21,212 nt of DNA, taken from the NCBI GenBank assembly GCA_030836725.1, contig JAUPLV010000018.1, positions 1-21,212 of the forward strand, given 5' to 3'. Source of the stretch: Pseudomonadota bacterium (GTDB lineage Bacteria; Pseudomonadota; Gammaproteobacteria; Burkholderiales; Thiobacillaceae). This document shows positions 1 through 6,884 of the stretch, in pieces; within the stretch, counting starts at the first letter, position 1; each line of letters starts with the position of its first letter. Both the position numbers and the translations under genes were made by a program. The notes beneath the pieces were generated by a model. The model was not told the origin of the DNA. It was given only the letters and a program-made list of their open reading frames with translations, and ran no database searches.

Positions 1-1
1 C

Positions 2-535
2 CGCGCCATGCGCCTGCCCGACCCGCGCAGCTTTGGGTCGGGCAACCCCGGCGCCACCAATGTGCTGCGCACCGGGCGCAAGACGGCCGCCGCGCTGACC
101 CTGCTGGGCGACGCGCTGAAGGGCTGGGTGGCCGTGGTGCTGGCACGCGAGCTGGCGCCGCAGTTCGGCCTCGACGAGGGCATCGTGCTGCTGTGCGCGC
201 TGGCGGTGTTCCTCGGCCATCTGTTCCCGGTGTTTTTCCGCTTTCGGGGCGGCAAGGGCGTGGCCACCGCGCTCGGCGTGCTGGTCGGCCTCGACCCCTG
301 GCTTGGGCTGGCGTGTCTCGCCACCTGGCTGGCGATGACGCTGCTGTTTCGCATTTCCTCGCTGTCCGCGCTCACCGCCGCCGTTCTGGCCCCAATTTAC
401 GCTGGACTGCTGCTCGGCTGGAACAGCACGACCATGGCCGTGCTGGTGATCTCGTTGCTCCTGGTCTATCGTCACAGAAGCAACCTCATCAAGCTGATCT
501 CCGGCCAGGAAGCCCGCATCGGCAAACGCTCCTGA
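2..535 (+). CDS. plsY: Acyl-phosphate:glycerol-3-phosphate acyltransferase PlsY (5' partial)
   Basis: PlsY is an inner-membrane enzyme that moves an acyl group from acyl-phosphate to sn-glycerol 3-phosphate, the first step of phospholipid synthesis. The visible part has the family's first conserved loop (FGSGNPGATNVLRTG), the second loop (RFRGGKGVATALG) and the C-terminal HRSNLIKLISGQE segment, with hydrophobic helices between them. The reading frame is open to the left edge of the window, and family members have an N-terminal membrane helix before the DPRxxGSGN motif, so the true start lies outside the window; the ATG at 8 is internal. In many proteobacteria plsY lies close to tsaD, as it does here. 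Identity is close to certain. Confidence 0.95.
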   Translation, partial: RAMRLPDPRSFGSGNPGATNVLRTGRKTAAALTLLGDALKGWVAVVLARELAPQFGLDEGIVLLCALAVFLGHLFPVFFRFRGGKGVATALGVLVGLDPWLGLACLATWLAMTLLFRISSLSALTAAVLAPIYAGLLLGWNSTTMAVLVISLLLVYRHRSNLIKLISGQEARIGKRS

Positions 536-549
536 CCCGCTCATCCGCC

Positions 550-1350
550 ATGGCCCTGTTCGATAAAACCATCGACCGCGCAAAAGAAAGCCTCGCCGAG
601 GTGTCGCGCGAGGCGATCGACCACGCCGGCGAACGCCTGGCGGATGTGGTGAAGGTCGGCGTATCGCAGGCCGGCACCGAACTGAAGGATGTGATCTGGC
701 AGGCCAGCCAGGAAATCGACGCCAAGCTCGACAAGATTTCCGACGAACTGCACGAGCAGCGCCAGTTCACCAAGGACGATGTGCGCGAACTGGTCGATTA
801 CGCCGGTGAAAAACTCGGCGCGCTGATGGACGAGCGCATCGTCCATGCCAAGGCGGAATTCTCGTCGCTGGTCCAGGAAAAGGTCGAATACTTCAAGCGC
901 GAGATCGATGGTTTTTTCATCGAGCGCCAGCGCGATCTCGCACGCGAGCGGCGGCGGCTGTTCATCAACGTCGCCATCGCGGTGTTCGCCTCGCTGTCGC
1001 TGGGATTCGTGTCCTGGCTATACCACCAGTACCTCGGCGGCGGGCTCGACATGTTCGCCATCTTCCGCATCGTGTTCGCCTCGCTGGTCGGCGGTTATGC
1101 GGCCTTCCTCGCGGTCAAGCTGCTGCGTCGCTGGCTGTCGATGTCGGAACACCGGAAGGACGCGCTGTTCCTGGCCAGCCGCTACTGGGGCGTGCTGCGG
1201 CCGGAAAGCATTTTCGGCACGGTTGTCCTGGTATGCCTGATGGCGGTGCTGGTCGGGTTCCTGCTGTTTCCCGAACAGATTGCGCACCTTACGGGCAGCG
1301 AAAAATGGCTCAAGGCCCTGCGCGAAGCCTACCCGGTATTCAAGCAGTGA
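550..1350 (+). CDS. Hypothetical membrane protein with long helical N-terminus
   Basis: I do not recognise this 266-residue family. Residues 1-137 are charged and helix-forming, rich in Ala, Glu, Lys and Asp, with a heptad-like character that suggests a coiled coil or amphipathic membrane-surface helix. Three hydrophobic segments follow, at about 138-161, 169-191 and 220-240, so the protein probably sits in the inner membrane with the helical domain in the cytoplasm. The ATG at 550 is 14 bp after the plsY stop. The same frame is open further upstream, but that part overlaps plsY and reads as its shadow, so I chose 550. No clear Shine-Dalgarno is visible, so it may be translated through coupling with plsY. 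It converges with tsaD across 24 bp. Confidence 0.8.
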   Translation: MALFDKTIDRAKESLAEVSREAIDHAGERLADVVKVGVSQAGTELKDVIWQASQEIDAKLDKISDELHEQRQFTKDDVRELVDYAGEKLGALMDERIVHAKAEFSSLVQEKVEYFKREIDGFFIERQRDLARERRRLFINVAIAVFASLSLGFVSWLYHQYLGGGLDMFAIFRIVFASLVGGYAAFLAVKLLRRWLSMSEHRKDALFLASRYWGVLRPESIFGTVVLVCLMAVLVGFLLFPEQIAHLTGSEKWLKALREAYPVFKQ

Positions 1351-1374
1351 ATCGGCGTCGCGCAATACGGTCCG

Positions 1375-2379
1375 TTACACCGCGTCGAGCGTCGCCAGTT
1401 CCCAGCGCGGCCTGACCGCGAACGTCAGATCCGCATTCGCGTGCGCCAGCCTCTGCGCGCCGGCGAAGGCGATCATCGCGCCATTGTCGGTGCAGAACTC
1501 AAGCTTCGGGTAAAACACGGCGATGCCACGGGCCTTGGCTTCGCGGGTGAGCCGCTCGCGCAAATGCGTGTTGGCGCCGACGCCGCCCGCCACCACCAGC
1601 CGTGTTGCGCCGCTGTGCGAACAGGCCGCCAGGCTCTTGCTCACCAGCACCTCCACCGCCGCGGACTGGAATGCCGCCGCGATATCCGCCGCCTGATCCA
1701 GCCCGGCCTTGCGCACCAGCGTCAGCACCGCGGTCTTGAGGCCGCTGAAACTGAAATCGAAATCGCCGGAATTGAGCATCGGGCGCGGCAGCGTGAAGCG
1801 GCTGGCGTCGCCCGTCGCCGCCAGCCTCGACAGCGCCGGCCCGCCCGGATAACCCAGGCCCAGCAGTTGCGCGGTCTTGTCGAAGGCTTCGCCGGCCGCG
1901 TCGTCGAGCGTCTCGCCCAGCAAGGTGTAGCGTCCGACCCCCGACACCAGCATCAGCTGCGTGTGCCCGCCCGATACCAGCAGGGCGACGAACGGGAATT
2001 CCGGCGGCGTGTCGGAAATCAGCGGCGACAGCATGTGGCCTTCGAGGTGGTGAACCCCGACTGCCGGAATGTTCAGGGCATAGGCCAGCGCGCGCGCCAT
2101 TCCCGCCCCCACCAGCAAGGCGCCGGCGAGTCCCGGTCCCTGCGTGTAGGCGATGCCGTCGATGTCTTCCAGCGTGCATCCGGCCTCGGCCAGCACCTGG
2201 CGGGTCAGGGGCAGTACTCGCCTGATATGGTCGCGCGAGGCCAACTCCGGCACCACGCCGCCATAATCGTTATGCATCGCGATCTGCGAATACAGCGCGT
2301 GGGCCAGCAGGCCGCGCGCGCTGTCATACAGCGCGACACCGGTTTCATCGCAGGAAGATTCGACTCCTAGTACCAGCAT
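1375..2379 (-). CDS. tsaD: tRNA N6-threonylcarbamoyladenosine transferase TsaD
   Basis: TsaD, with TsaB and TsaE, transfers the threonylcarbamoyl group from TC-AMP to A37 of tRNAs that read ANN codons. The 334-residue product has the normal length and start (MLVLGVESSCDETGVAL). It shows the metal-binding HLEGH motif at residues 111-115, the nucleotide-binding SGGHTQL loop, the DDAAGEAFDK segment and the C-terminal TDNGAMIAFAG motif of the ASKHA fold. The ATG at 2379 matches the conserved N-terminus. In many beta- and gammaproteobacteria this gene is divergent from and directly next to rpsU. Here rpsU is about 17.6 kb away and the pigment cluster lies between them. Confidence 0.98.
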   Translation of the reverse strand: MLVLGVESSCDETGVALYDSARGLLAHALYSQIAMHNDYGGVVPELASRDHIRRVLPLTRQVLAEAGCTLEDIDGIAYTQGPGLAGALLVGAGMARALAYALNIPAVGVHHLEGHMLSPLISDTPPEFPFVALLVSGGHTQLMLVSGVGRYTLLGETLDDAAGEAFDKTAQLLGLGYPGGPALSRLAATGDASRFTLPRPMLNSGDFDFSFSGLKTAVLTLVRKAGLDQAADIAAAFQSAAVEVLVSKSLAACSHSGATRLVVAGGVGANTHLRERLTREAKARGIAVFYPKLEFCTDNGAMIAFAGAQRLAHANADLTFAVRPRWELATLDAV

Positions 2380-2397
2380 TTTCGTGAAAACTCATGG

Positions 2398-2437
2398 AAA
2401 CCCCCGCATATTATCGCGGGCGGCCGTGCGGGGTTTT
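2398..2437. other. Imperfect hairpin in the tsaD upstream region
   Basis: AAACCCCCGC at 2398-2407 pairs with GCGGGGTTTT at 2428-2437 with one bulged C. The loop is about 20 nt and contains the A/T-rich ATATTATC. The A-run on one side and T-run on the other give it the look of a bidirectional terminator, yet it lies 18 bp upstream of the tsaD start codon rather than downstream of a gene. If tsaD is transcribed from beyond it, it is part of the 5' leader. If a GATAAT-like box on the minus strand (2409-2414) is the -10, the hairpin overlaps the promoter. The sequence does not decide between these. Confidence 0.3.
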
Positions 2438-2480
2438 GAATGCTGCGTAATTTCCATCCCGGCAACCTGGATTATTTGGG

Positions 2481-2486
2481 TAAAAT
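2481..2486 (+). promoter_or_regulatory. Candidate -10 box for the chorismatase arm
   Basis: TAAAAT at 2481-2486 is followed by CCGCCTGTTTTTC. It lies 66 bp before the leader ORF start at 2553. No convincing -35 box is present at 16-18 bp upstream. The stretch TAAAATCCGCctGTTTTTC closely resembles TACAATCCGCGTTTTTC in front of rpsU at 19937, which supports promoter function and suggests a shared origin. Confidence 0.45.
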
Positions 2487-2552
2487 CCGCCTGTTTTTCA
2501 GTGTATGCGGACTTGGCCTTTCGCCGAGTTGCCGTCAACTAGGGAAAGTCTC

Positions 2553-2648
2553 ATGCCGCTCGATTTCATGCCCGCCCACCCCGCCGACAATCGTGTCGGT
2601 GCGCCGGCAATCGGCGGCGGCGTGAAGAAGCCGGAGGGCGGAATTTGA
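2553..2648 (+). CDS. Small leader ORF (31 aa) coupled to the chorismatase gene
   Basis: A 31-residue ORF starts with MPLDFMPAHP and ends with KKPEGGI. It has a good Shine-Dalgarno, AGGGAA at 2541-2546, six bases before its ATG. Its TGA stop (2646-2648) overlaps the TTG start of the next gene (2645-2647) as TTGA, so ribosomes ending here could re-initiate on the weak TTG. I recognise no family, and it has no signal peptide or membrane segment. It may be a coupling leader, a real small protein, or an accidental ORF. The good ribosome site and exact overlap are the reasons for listing it. Confidence 0.45.
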   Translation: MPLDFMPAHPADNRVGAPAIGGGVKKPEGGI

Positions 2649-3676
2649 TCCCCGAGGAAGCGATGCTGGGACTGGCGTTTCTGCCCGCAACCGGGCTATC
2701 CGGCCTGTCCCGGCAGGACAATTTGCTGGGCGGCGCGTGTTTTTCGCATCCAGCCCGCATGGTTGAGGAAGCCGGGATTCCGCTGCTCGCCGTGGACATG
2801 GCCTTGCCTCTGGGTGAAGCGGCGGCCTGCGAGGTGTGGCATTGCCGGGAGCCCCTGCAATCCGGCCAGCATGGCGCCATCCGCTACCGCCAAGGCGACA
2901 CGCTGCTGTTCGGTTGCCTGAGCCTGGACGAGGCCGCTGGCGATACGCGCCCGCCGCTGCAAACCACCACCGAGGCCGCCTACCAGTCCATCTTCCAGCT
3001 ACTCGAAGCGCGCGGCTTTGGCTCAGTGCTGCGCTTCTGGAATTATTTTCCGGCAATCAATCAGGAAAGCCGCGGCATCGAACGCTACCGCCAGTTCAAC
3101 GCCGGCCGCCAGGATGCCTTCCTCGCCCATGGCCGCTCGGTGATCGGCAATGTCCCGGCCGCCTGCGCGCTGGGATCGGCCAGCGGCGGCCTGCACATCG
3201 CCTTTCTGGCGACGCGGGCGGCCGTCATCGGCATCGAAAATCCGCGCCAGTTGAGCGCCTATCATTACCCCAGCCAATACGGCCCGCGCAGCCCGACTTT
3301 TTCGCGCGCCGGGCTGGTCAGGCTGGGCGGACGCGACATGCTGTTCATCTCCGGCACCGCCAGCATCGTTGGCCATCAAACCCTGCATGCCGGCGACGTG
3401 GCGGCGCAGACGCGGGAAAGTCTCCACAACATCGCCGCCATCGTCGCCGAAGCGAACCGGCTGGCCCCCGAGGCCGATTTCCGCCTCGACCAGCTGGCCT
3501 ACAAGGTCTACGTTCGCCGTCCTGCCGATCTGGAAGCAGTGCGCCTTGCGATGGCGGAATTCATCGATGTTCCGGCGCCGGCCATTTTCCTGCAGGCGGA
3601 CGTCTGCCGTGCCGAGCTGCTGGTTGAAATCGAGGCATCGGGCGGCCATTCCATCCGTGCCGGGGCAGGCGAGTGA
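2645..3676 (+). CDS. xanB2: Chorismatase, XanB2/Hyg5/FkbO family (hydroxybenzoate supply)
   Basis: Chorismatases remove pyruvate from chorismate. XanB2-type members make 3- and 4-hydroxybenzoate, the aromatic starter of xanthomonadin-type aryl polyenes. The 343-residue product shows the family blocks ERYRQFNAGRQDAF (146-159), IGNVPAACALG (167-177), ENPRQLSAYHYPSQYGPRSP (198-217), LFISGTASIVGHQ (233-245) and ADVCRAELLVEIE (318-330). By eye I cannot tell a 3-hydroxybenzoate former from a FkbO-type hydrolase; the cluster makes the former more likely. I chose the TTG at 2645 because GGAGGG (2633-2638) lies six bases before it and it overlaps the leader ORF stop. An ATG at 2663 is the alternative. 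The 3' end overlaps the next gene as GTGA. Confidence 0.85.
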   Translation: MIPEEAMLGLAFLPATGLSGLSRQDNLLGGACFSHPARMVEEAGIPLLAVDMALPLGEAAACEVWHCREPLQSGQHGAIRYRQGDTLLFGCLSLDEAAGDTRPPLQTTTEAAYQSIFQLLEARGFGSVLRFWNYFPAINQESRGIERYRQFNAGRQDAFLAHGRSVIGNVPAACALGSASGGLHIAFLATRAAVIGIENPRQLSAYHYPSQYGPRSPTFSRAGLVRLGGRDMLFISGTASIVGHQTLHAGDVAAQTRESLHNIAAIVAEANRLAPEADFRLDQLAYKVYVRRPADLEAVRLAMAEFIDVPAPAIFLQADVCRAELLVEIEASGGHSIRAGAGE

Positions 3677-4497
3677 GCGCGCGCATGGTTTCGCGCCCCG
3701 GCGCCTTGCAGCGCTGGCTGCACCGGCTCTACGAGATTTTCGCGCAGTGGTTCGGCCTGGGCCTGCTTGGCGTCATTGCGCTGACCTGGTCGACCCTGTC
3801 GGTGCCGCTGTATTACCTCCTGCCGAAAAGCTGGGCCGATCCGCTGGGGCGCTGGGCCATCACCCTCGGGTTCCGTTTTTACCTCGGCGCGCTTTCGCTC
3901 ATCGGCGCGTGCCGCTTCGACCTCAGCGCGCTCGACGCCCTGCGCGATGAAAACGCGATGATCATCGCCCCCAATCACCCCTGCCTGCTCGATGCGGTGA
4001 TGACGATTTCGCGCTTGCCCAACATGACCTGCATCATGAAAGCCGATATCGTCGACAACATTTTTCTCGGCGCCGGCGCGCGTCTGGCGGGCTACATCCG
4101 CAACGACGCGCAGCTGAGCATGATCAAGCAGTCCGTGGCGGCGCTCGGGAACGGCAGGCATCTGCTGATTTTTCCGGAAGGCACCCGCACCACCCGCTGG
4201 CCGGTCAATGTCTGCAAGGGCACCGCCGCCCTCATCGCCGGTCGCGCCAAGGTGCCGATCCAGACCGTTTTCATCGAAACCGACTCGCCTTTTCTCATCA
4301 AGGGCTGGTCGTTGTTCAAGCGCCCATCCATGCCGATCACCTATCGCGTTCGCCTCGGCCGCCGTTTCGACCCGCCGGAAAAAGCCGGTGCGTTCACCGC
4401 GCAGCTGGAGCGCTACTTCATCGAGGAACTGCGCGATGCCCCCCGCTTCCTGTCCCCCGGCGCACCGTCGGCGGACGATGCGGAGCCGCATCGATGA
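3673..4497 (+). CDS. PlsC-type lysophospholipid acyltransferase family protein
   Basis: The 274-residue product belongs to the 1-acyl-glycerol-3-phosphate acyltransferase superfamily. It has the catalytic H(x4)D motif as NHPCLLD (101-107, His102 and Asp107) and the glycerophosphate-binding FPEGTRT motif (167-173). A hydrophobic segment at about 26-51 suggests inner-membrane attachment. Proteins of this type are regular members of xanthomonadin and aryl-polyene clusters and are thought to acylate the glycerol or sugar carrier of the pigment; that specific role is inferred here. The start is GTG, overlapping the chorismatase stop as GTGA. An ATG at 3685 is possible. The stop overlaps the next start as ATGA, so the three genes form one translational unit. 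Confidence 0.88.
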   Translation: MSARMVSRPGALQRWLHRLYEIFAQWFGLGLLGVIALTWSTLSVPLYYLLPKSWADPLGRWAITLGFRFYLGALSLIGACRFDLSALDALRDENAMIIAPNHPCLLDAVMTISRLPNMTCIMKADIVDNIFLGAGARLAGYIRNDAQLSMIKQSVAALGNGRHLLIFPEGTRTTRWPVNVCKGTAALIAGRAKVPIQTVFIETDSPFLIKGWSLFKRPSMPITYRVRLGRRFDPPEKAGAFTAQLERYFIEELRDAPRFLSPGAPSADDAEPHR

Positions 4498-5261
4498 CGA
4501 CGCCTTCATCCAGCCACCTGGTGCTCATCCCCAGCTATAACCCCGGCGCCCAGGTTTACGACACGGTGCGCGCCGCCCGCGCCCGGTGGGCGCCCGTCTG
4601 GGTGGTGGTGGACGGCAGCCGGGACGGCAGCGCCGAGGGCCTGAACGACATGGCGGCGAACGATCCGCAGCTGAAAATAATCGTGCTGCCGGAAAACCAG
4701 GGCAAAGGCGCTGCCGTGCTGCATGGCCTCGATCTGGCCGCCCGGCAGGGTTTCACCCATGCGCTGACGATGGATTCCGACGGCCAGCACCCGGCCGATC
4801 TCATCCCGGCTTTCATGGCGGCATCGCAGCAGGCGCCCGAGGCCATGGTGCTCGGCAAGCCGGTGTTCGATGCCGACGCCCCCGCGCTGCGCGTGCAGGG
4901 CCGCAAAATCTCCAACGGCTGGGCCAATCTGGAAACCCTGTGGGCCGGCATCGGCGATTCGCTCTACGGCTTTCGCGTCTATCCCATCGAGCCGCTGCGC
5001 CAGGTGATGCGCGGCCAGCGCTGGATGCGCCGTTTCGATTTCGACCCCGAGGCCGTGGTGCGCCTGTGCTGGCGCGGCGTGCGCCCGATCAACCTGCCGG
5101 CGCCGGTGAAATACCTGCGCGCCGACGAGGGTGGCATCTCCCATTTCAACTACCTGCGCGACAACACCCTGCTCACCTGGATGCATATCCGTCTGGTGCT
5201 GGGATTCGTGCTGCGCCTGCCTGTGCTCGCGGTCAGGCGCATCCGGCGGAAGAGGGCATAG
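4494..5261 (+). CDS. Family 2 glycosyltransferase (polyprenol-phosphate-sugar synthase-like)
   Basis: The 255-residue GT-A fold enzyme opens with a nucleotide-binding strand (LVLIPSYNPG, 9-18), then VDGSRDGS (39-46) and the metal-binding DSDGQHPADLIP (94-105). This pattern is shared with dolichol/undecaprenyl-phosphate sugar transferases. A hydrophobic C-terminal segment with a basic tail (about 229-255) would hold it at the membrane. In xanthomonadin-like clusters such an enzyme is thought to put the sugar on the pigment's carrier; donor and acceptor are unknown. The ATGA overlap with the acyltransferase indicates co-translation. A hairpin terminator begins right after its stop. Confidence 0.88.
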   Translation: MTTPSSSHLVLIPSYNPGAQVYDTVRAARARWAPVWVVVDGSRDGSAEGLNDMAANDPQLKIIVLPENQGKGAAVLHGLDLAARQGFTHALTMDSDGQHPADLIPAFMAASQQAPEAMVLGKPVFDADAPALRVQGRKISNGWANLETLWAGIGDSLYGFRVYPIEPLRQVMRGQRWMRRFDFDPEAVVRLCWRGVRPINLPAPVKYLRADEGGISHFNYLRDNTLLTWMHIRLVLGFVLRLPVLAVRRIRRKRA

Positions 5262-5293
5262 CGCGCCGCACAGGAACTTCGCGGCGCGATTTT
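5262..5293 (+). terminator. Rho-independent terminator after the glycosyltransferase
   Basis: An 8-bp perfect GC-rich stem, CGCGCCGC (5262-5269) and GCGGCGCG (5281-5288), encloses an 11-nt loop and is followed by ATTTTC. It starts at the base after the TAG stop. The T-run is short, so it may be leaky. It separates the chorismatase-acyltransferase-glycosyltransferase unit from the PagL-like gene. Confidence 0.6.
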
Positions 5294-5309
5294 CGGCGTC
5301 CGCGGCGGA

Positions 5310-5336
5310 TTGCGCGGCGGGGATTCCGGCTACAAT
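5310..5336 (+). promoter_or_regulatory. Candidate promoter for the PagL-like gene
   Basis: TTGCGC (5310-5315) and TACAAT (5331-5336) are separated by 15 bp, which is shorter than ideal. It lies after the terminator and about 90 bp before the chosen start at 5425. The leader between them contains a weak hairpin, GGTTT at 5391 with AAACC at 5404. Confidence 0.4.
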
Positions 5337-5424
5337 CCCGGAAAGATATCCGCCCAGGCCGCGATGCATGAAACGCGAACCTGATGTAGGGGTTTGGGCC
5401 CGTAAACCATTTCGATCGAATTGT

Positions 5425-6048
5425 ATGCATGACCTCTTCCCGAAAATCCGGTTGACGCTGCCTGGCGCGGTTCTGTCGGCAATGGCGTTGAGCCTGCTGA
5501 CAGCCTCCGCCGGCGCGTACGCCGAGAACCATCCCGCTGATCGCTGGGAGGTCGCGGTGGAAGCGGGTTATCTGACAAAGATCAGAAACAATTCCCCGCT
5601 GGACTATGTCATTGCGCCGGCGCAGATTGCCTGGCGCTCGCCCGCGGCGTTCGATCTGTGGAATGGGGAAAGCGGCGCTCGCCTAGCGGTGCGCCACCGA
5701 ATGGCGGTGGTGCTGGAAACCTATCTGGAAGGCGGCGAGGACTACTATTTCGCTTTTGCCGGCGCCCCAAGCATCGAGCTGTGGGCGGCGGATAAAAAAT
5801 CGGCGCTGTTTTTTGAAATTGGCGGCGGCGCCGGCCTGACCAACGCCAAAGACATACCCGGCGGACAAGGGCAGGACCTCACCTTCAACTGGTTCAGCCA
5901 GCTCGGCGCCCGCCACCAGTTCAGCAAGGACCGGGCGTTCACCGCCGCCGGCTATTTCACGCACCATTCCAATCTGGGCATGACCGACCCCAACCCCGGG
6001 ATCGATGTTTTAGGCCTGAATCTGGGGATGGTTTGGCAGTACGATTAA
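5425..6048 (+). CDS. PagL-like lipid A 3-O-deacylase / acyloxyacyl hydrolase
   Basis: PagL enzymes are outer-membrane beta-barrels that remove the 3-O acyl chain from lipid A. The 207-residue product has a signal peptide (residues 1 to about 33, cut after ASAGAYA), alternating barrel-like strands, and near the C-terminus the family active site THHSNLGMTDPNPGID (179-194). His180 and Ser182 match the catalytic His-x-Ser. The position equivalent to the third catalytic residue, a Glu in Pseudomonas PagL, is Asp194 here. I chose the ATG at 5425 because it gives a proper signal peptide; an in-frame ATG at 5368 would add 19 residues before it. It has its own promoter, lies between the glycosyltransferase and a methyltransferase, and probably acts on the outer membrane that receives the pigment. 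Confidence 0.78.
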   Translation: MHDLFPKIRLTLPGAVLSAMALSLLTASAGAYAENHPADRWEVAVEAGYLTKIRNNSPLDYVIAPAQIAWRSPAAFDLWNGESGARLAVRHRMAVVLETYLEGGEDYYFAFAGAPSIELWAADKKSALFFEIGGGAGLTNAKDIPGGQGQDLTFNWFSQLGARHQFSKDRAFTAAGYFTHHSNLGMTDPNPGIDVLGLNLGMVWQYD

Positions 6049-6088
6049 GCATCGAACCTTTTTCCCGCACCTGGTTTCCTATCCGAAT

Positions 6089-6844
6089 ATGGAGTCTCCC
6101 ATCGTCCGCACCCCGCATCCCCCTCTAACCGCCTACTACGCCAGCGAAGACGAACGGCGCGGTTTCGTCGGGGCGATGTTTGACAGCACCGCAGCCGACT
6201 ACGACCGCATCGATCATTTGCTGGCGCTGGGCAGCGGCCCCTGGTACCGCAATCAGGCGCTGCAGCGGGCCGGGTTGAAACCGGGTATGCGCATCGTCGA
6301 CATCGGCGTCGGCACCGGCCTGGTGGCGCGCGAGGCGGTGAAACTCACCGGCGACCCCGCCCTGGTGGTGGGCGTCGACCCCAGCATCGGCATGATGTCG
6401 CAAGCCGATTTGCCCGGCGTCCAGCTCATCGAAGGGCGGGCGGAGGCGATTCCGTTTCCCGATGCCAGCTTCGACTTCCTCAGCATGGGCTACGCGCTGC
6501 GCCATATCAGCGACCTGTCGGCCGCCTTCAGCGAATTCCATCGCGTCCTGAAGCCTGGCGGCCGCCTGTGCCTGCTCGAAATCACCAAACCGGAACGCGC
6601 CTGGAGCCAGGCGCTGCTCAAGGTTTACATGCGCGGGGTGGTGCCGGTGCTGGCCCGCCTGACCGGCAGCAGCGCCGAGTCGGCCAAGCTGTGGCGCTAC
6701 TACTGGGACACCATCGAGGCCTGCGTGCCGCCGAGCGGGGTGATCGATACGCTGGAGAACGCCGGATTCACCGGCGTGAAACGGCATATCGAAACCCGCG
6801 CCTTGTCGGTCCTGGCCGAGTATCAGGCGGTCAAGCCGGGCTGA
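6089..6844 (+). CDS. Class I SAM-dependent methyltransferase, UbiE/MenG-like
   Basis: The 251-residue protein has the SAM-binding motif I as VDIGVGTGLVA (70-80), the acidic end of strand 2 (VVGVDPS), and the post-IV block HRVLKPGGRLCLLEI (151-165) typical of UbiE-type methyltransferases. The N-terminal FDSTAADYDRIDHLLALGSG also matches that family. UbiE/MenG methylate ring carbons of quinone precursors. In this cluster a ring methylation of the hydroxybenzoyl head is the likely role, but quinone synthesis cannot be excluded from sequence alone. It follows the PagL-like gene by 40 bp and is probably co-transcribed. No good ribosome site is visible before the ATG at 6089. It converges with the ketoreductase gene. 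Confidence 0.85.
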   Translation: MESPIVRTPHPPLTAYYASEDERRGFVGAMFDSTAADYDRIDHLLALGSGPWYRNQALQRAGLKPGMRIVDIGVGTGLVAREAVKLTGDPALVVGVDPSIGMMSQADLPGVQLIEGRAEAIPFPDASFDFLSMGYALRHISDLSAAFSEFHRVLKPGGRLCLLEITKPERAWSQALLKVYMRGVVPVLARLTGSSAESAKLWRYYWDTIEACVPPSGVIDTLENAGFTGVKRHIETRALSVLAEYQAVKPG

Positions 6845-6857
6845 CGCCCGGCGCGTA

Positions 6858-6876
6858 GCGCGGGAAATGCCCGCGC
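6858..6876. terminator. Hairpin between convergent methyltransferase and ketoreductase genes
   Basis: A perfect 7-bp stem, GCGCGGG (6858-6864) and CCCGCGC (6870-6876), with the 5-nt loop AAATG lies in the 40-bp convergent gap. Neither strand has a clear T-run after it, so it may act as a weak bidirectional terminator or an RNA 3'-end stabiliser. Confidence 0.45.
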
Positions 6877-6884
6877 GGGAACGC

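Noticed and set aside
193..549. N-terminal extension of the membrane protein at 550
   Set aside because: It overlaps plsY in another frame and its sequence is a low-complexity Arg/Pro/Gly-rich shadow typical of high-GC genes.
1441..2370. Long plus-strand ORF antisense to tsaD
   Set aside because: tsaD on the minus strand is complete with all motifs; the opposite frame is rich in Arg, Gln and His as expected for a shadow.
5131..5424. Long open frame upstream of the PagL-like gene
   Set aside because: It runs in the same frame through the glycosyltransferase end, the terminator and the promoter. The signal peptide starts at 5425, so the upstream part is not a domain fusion.
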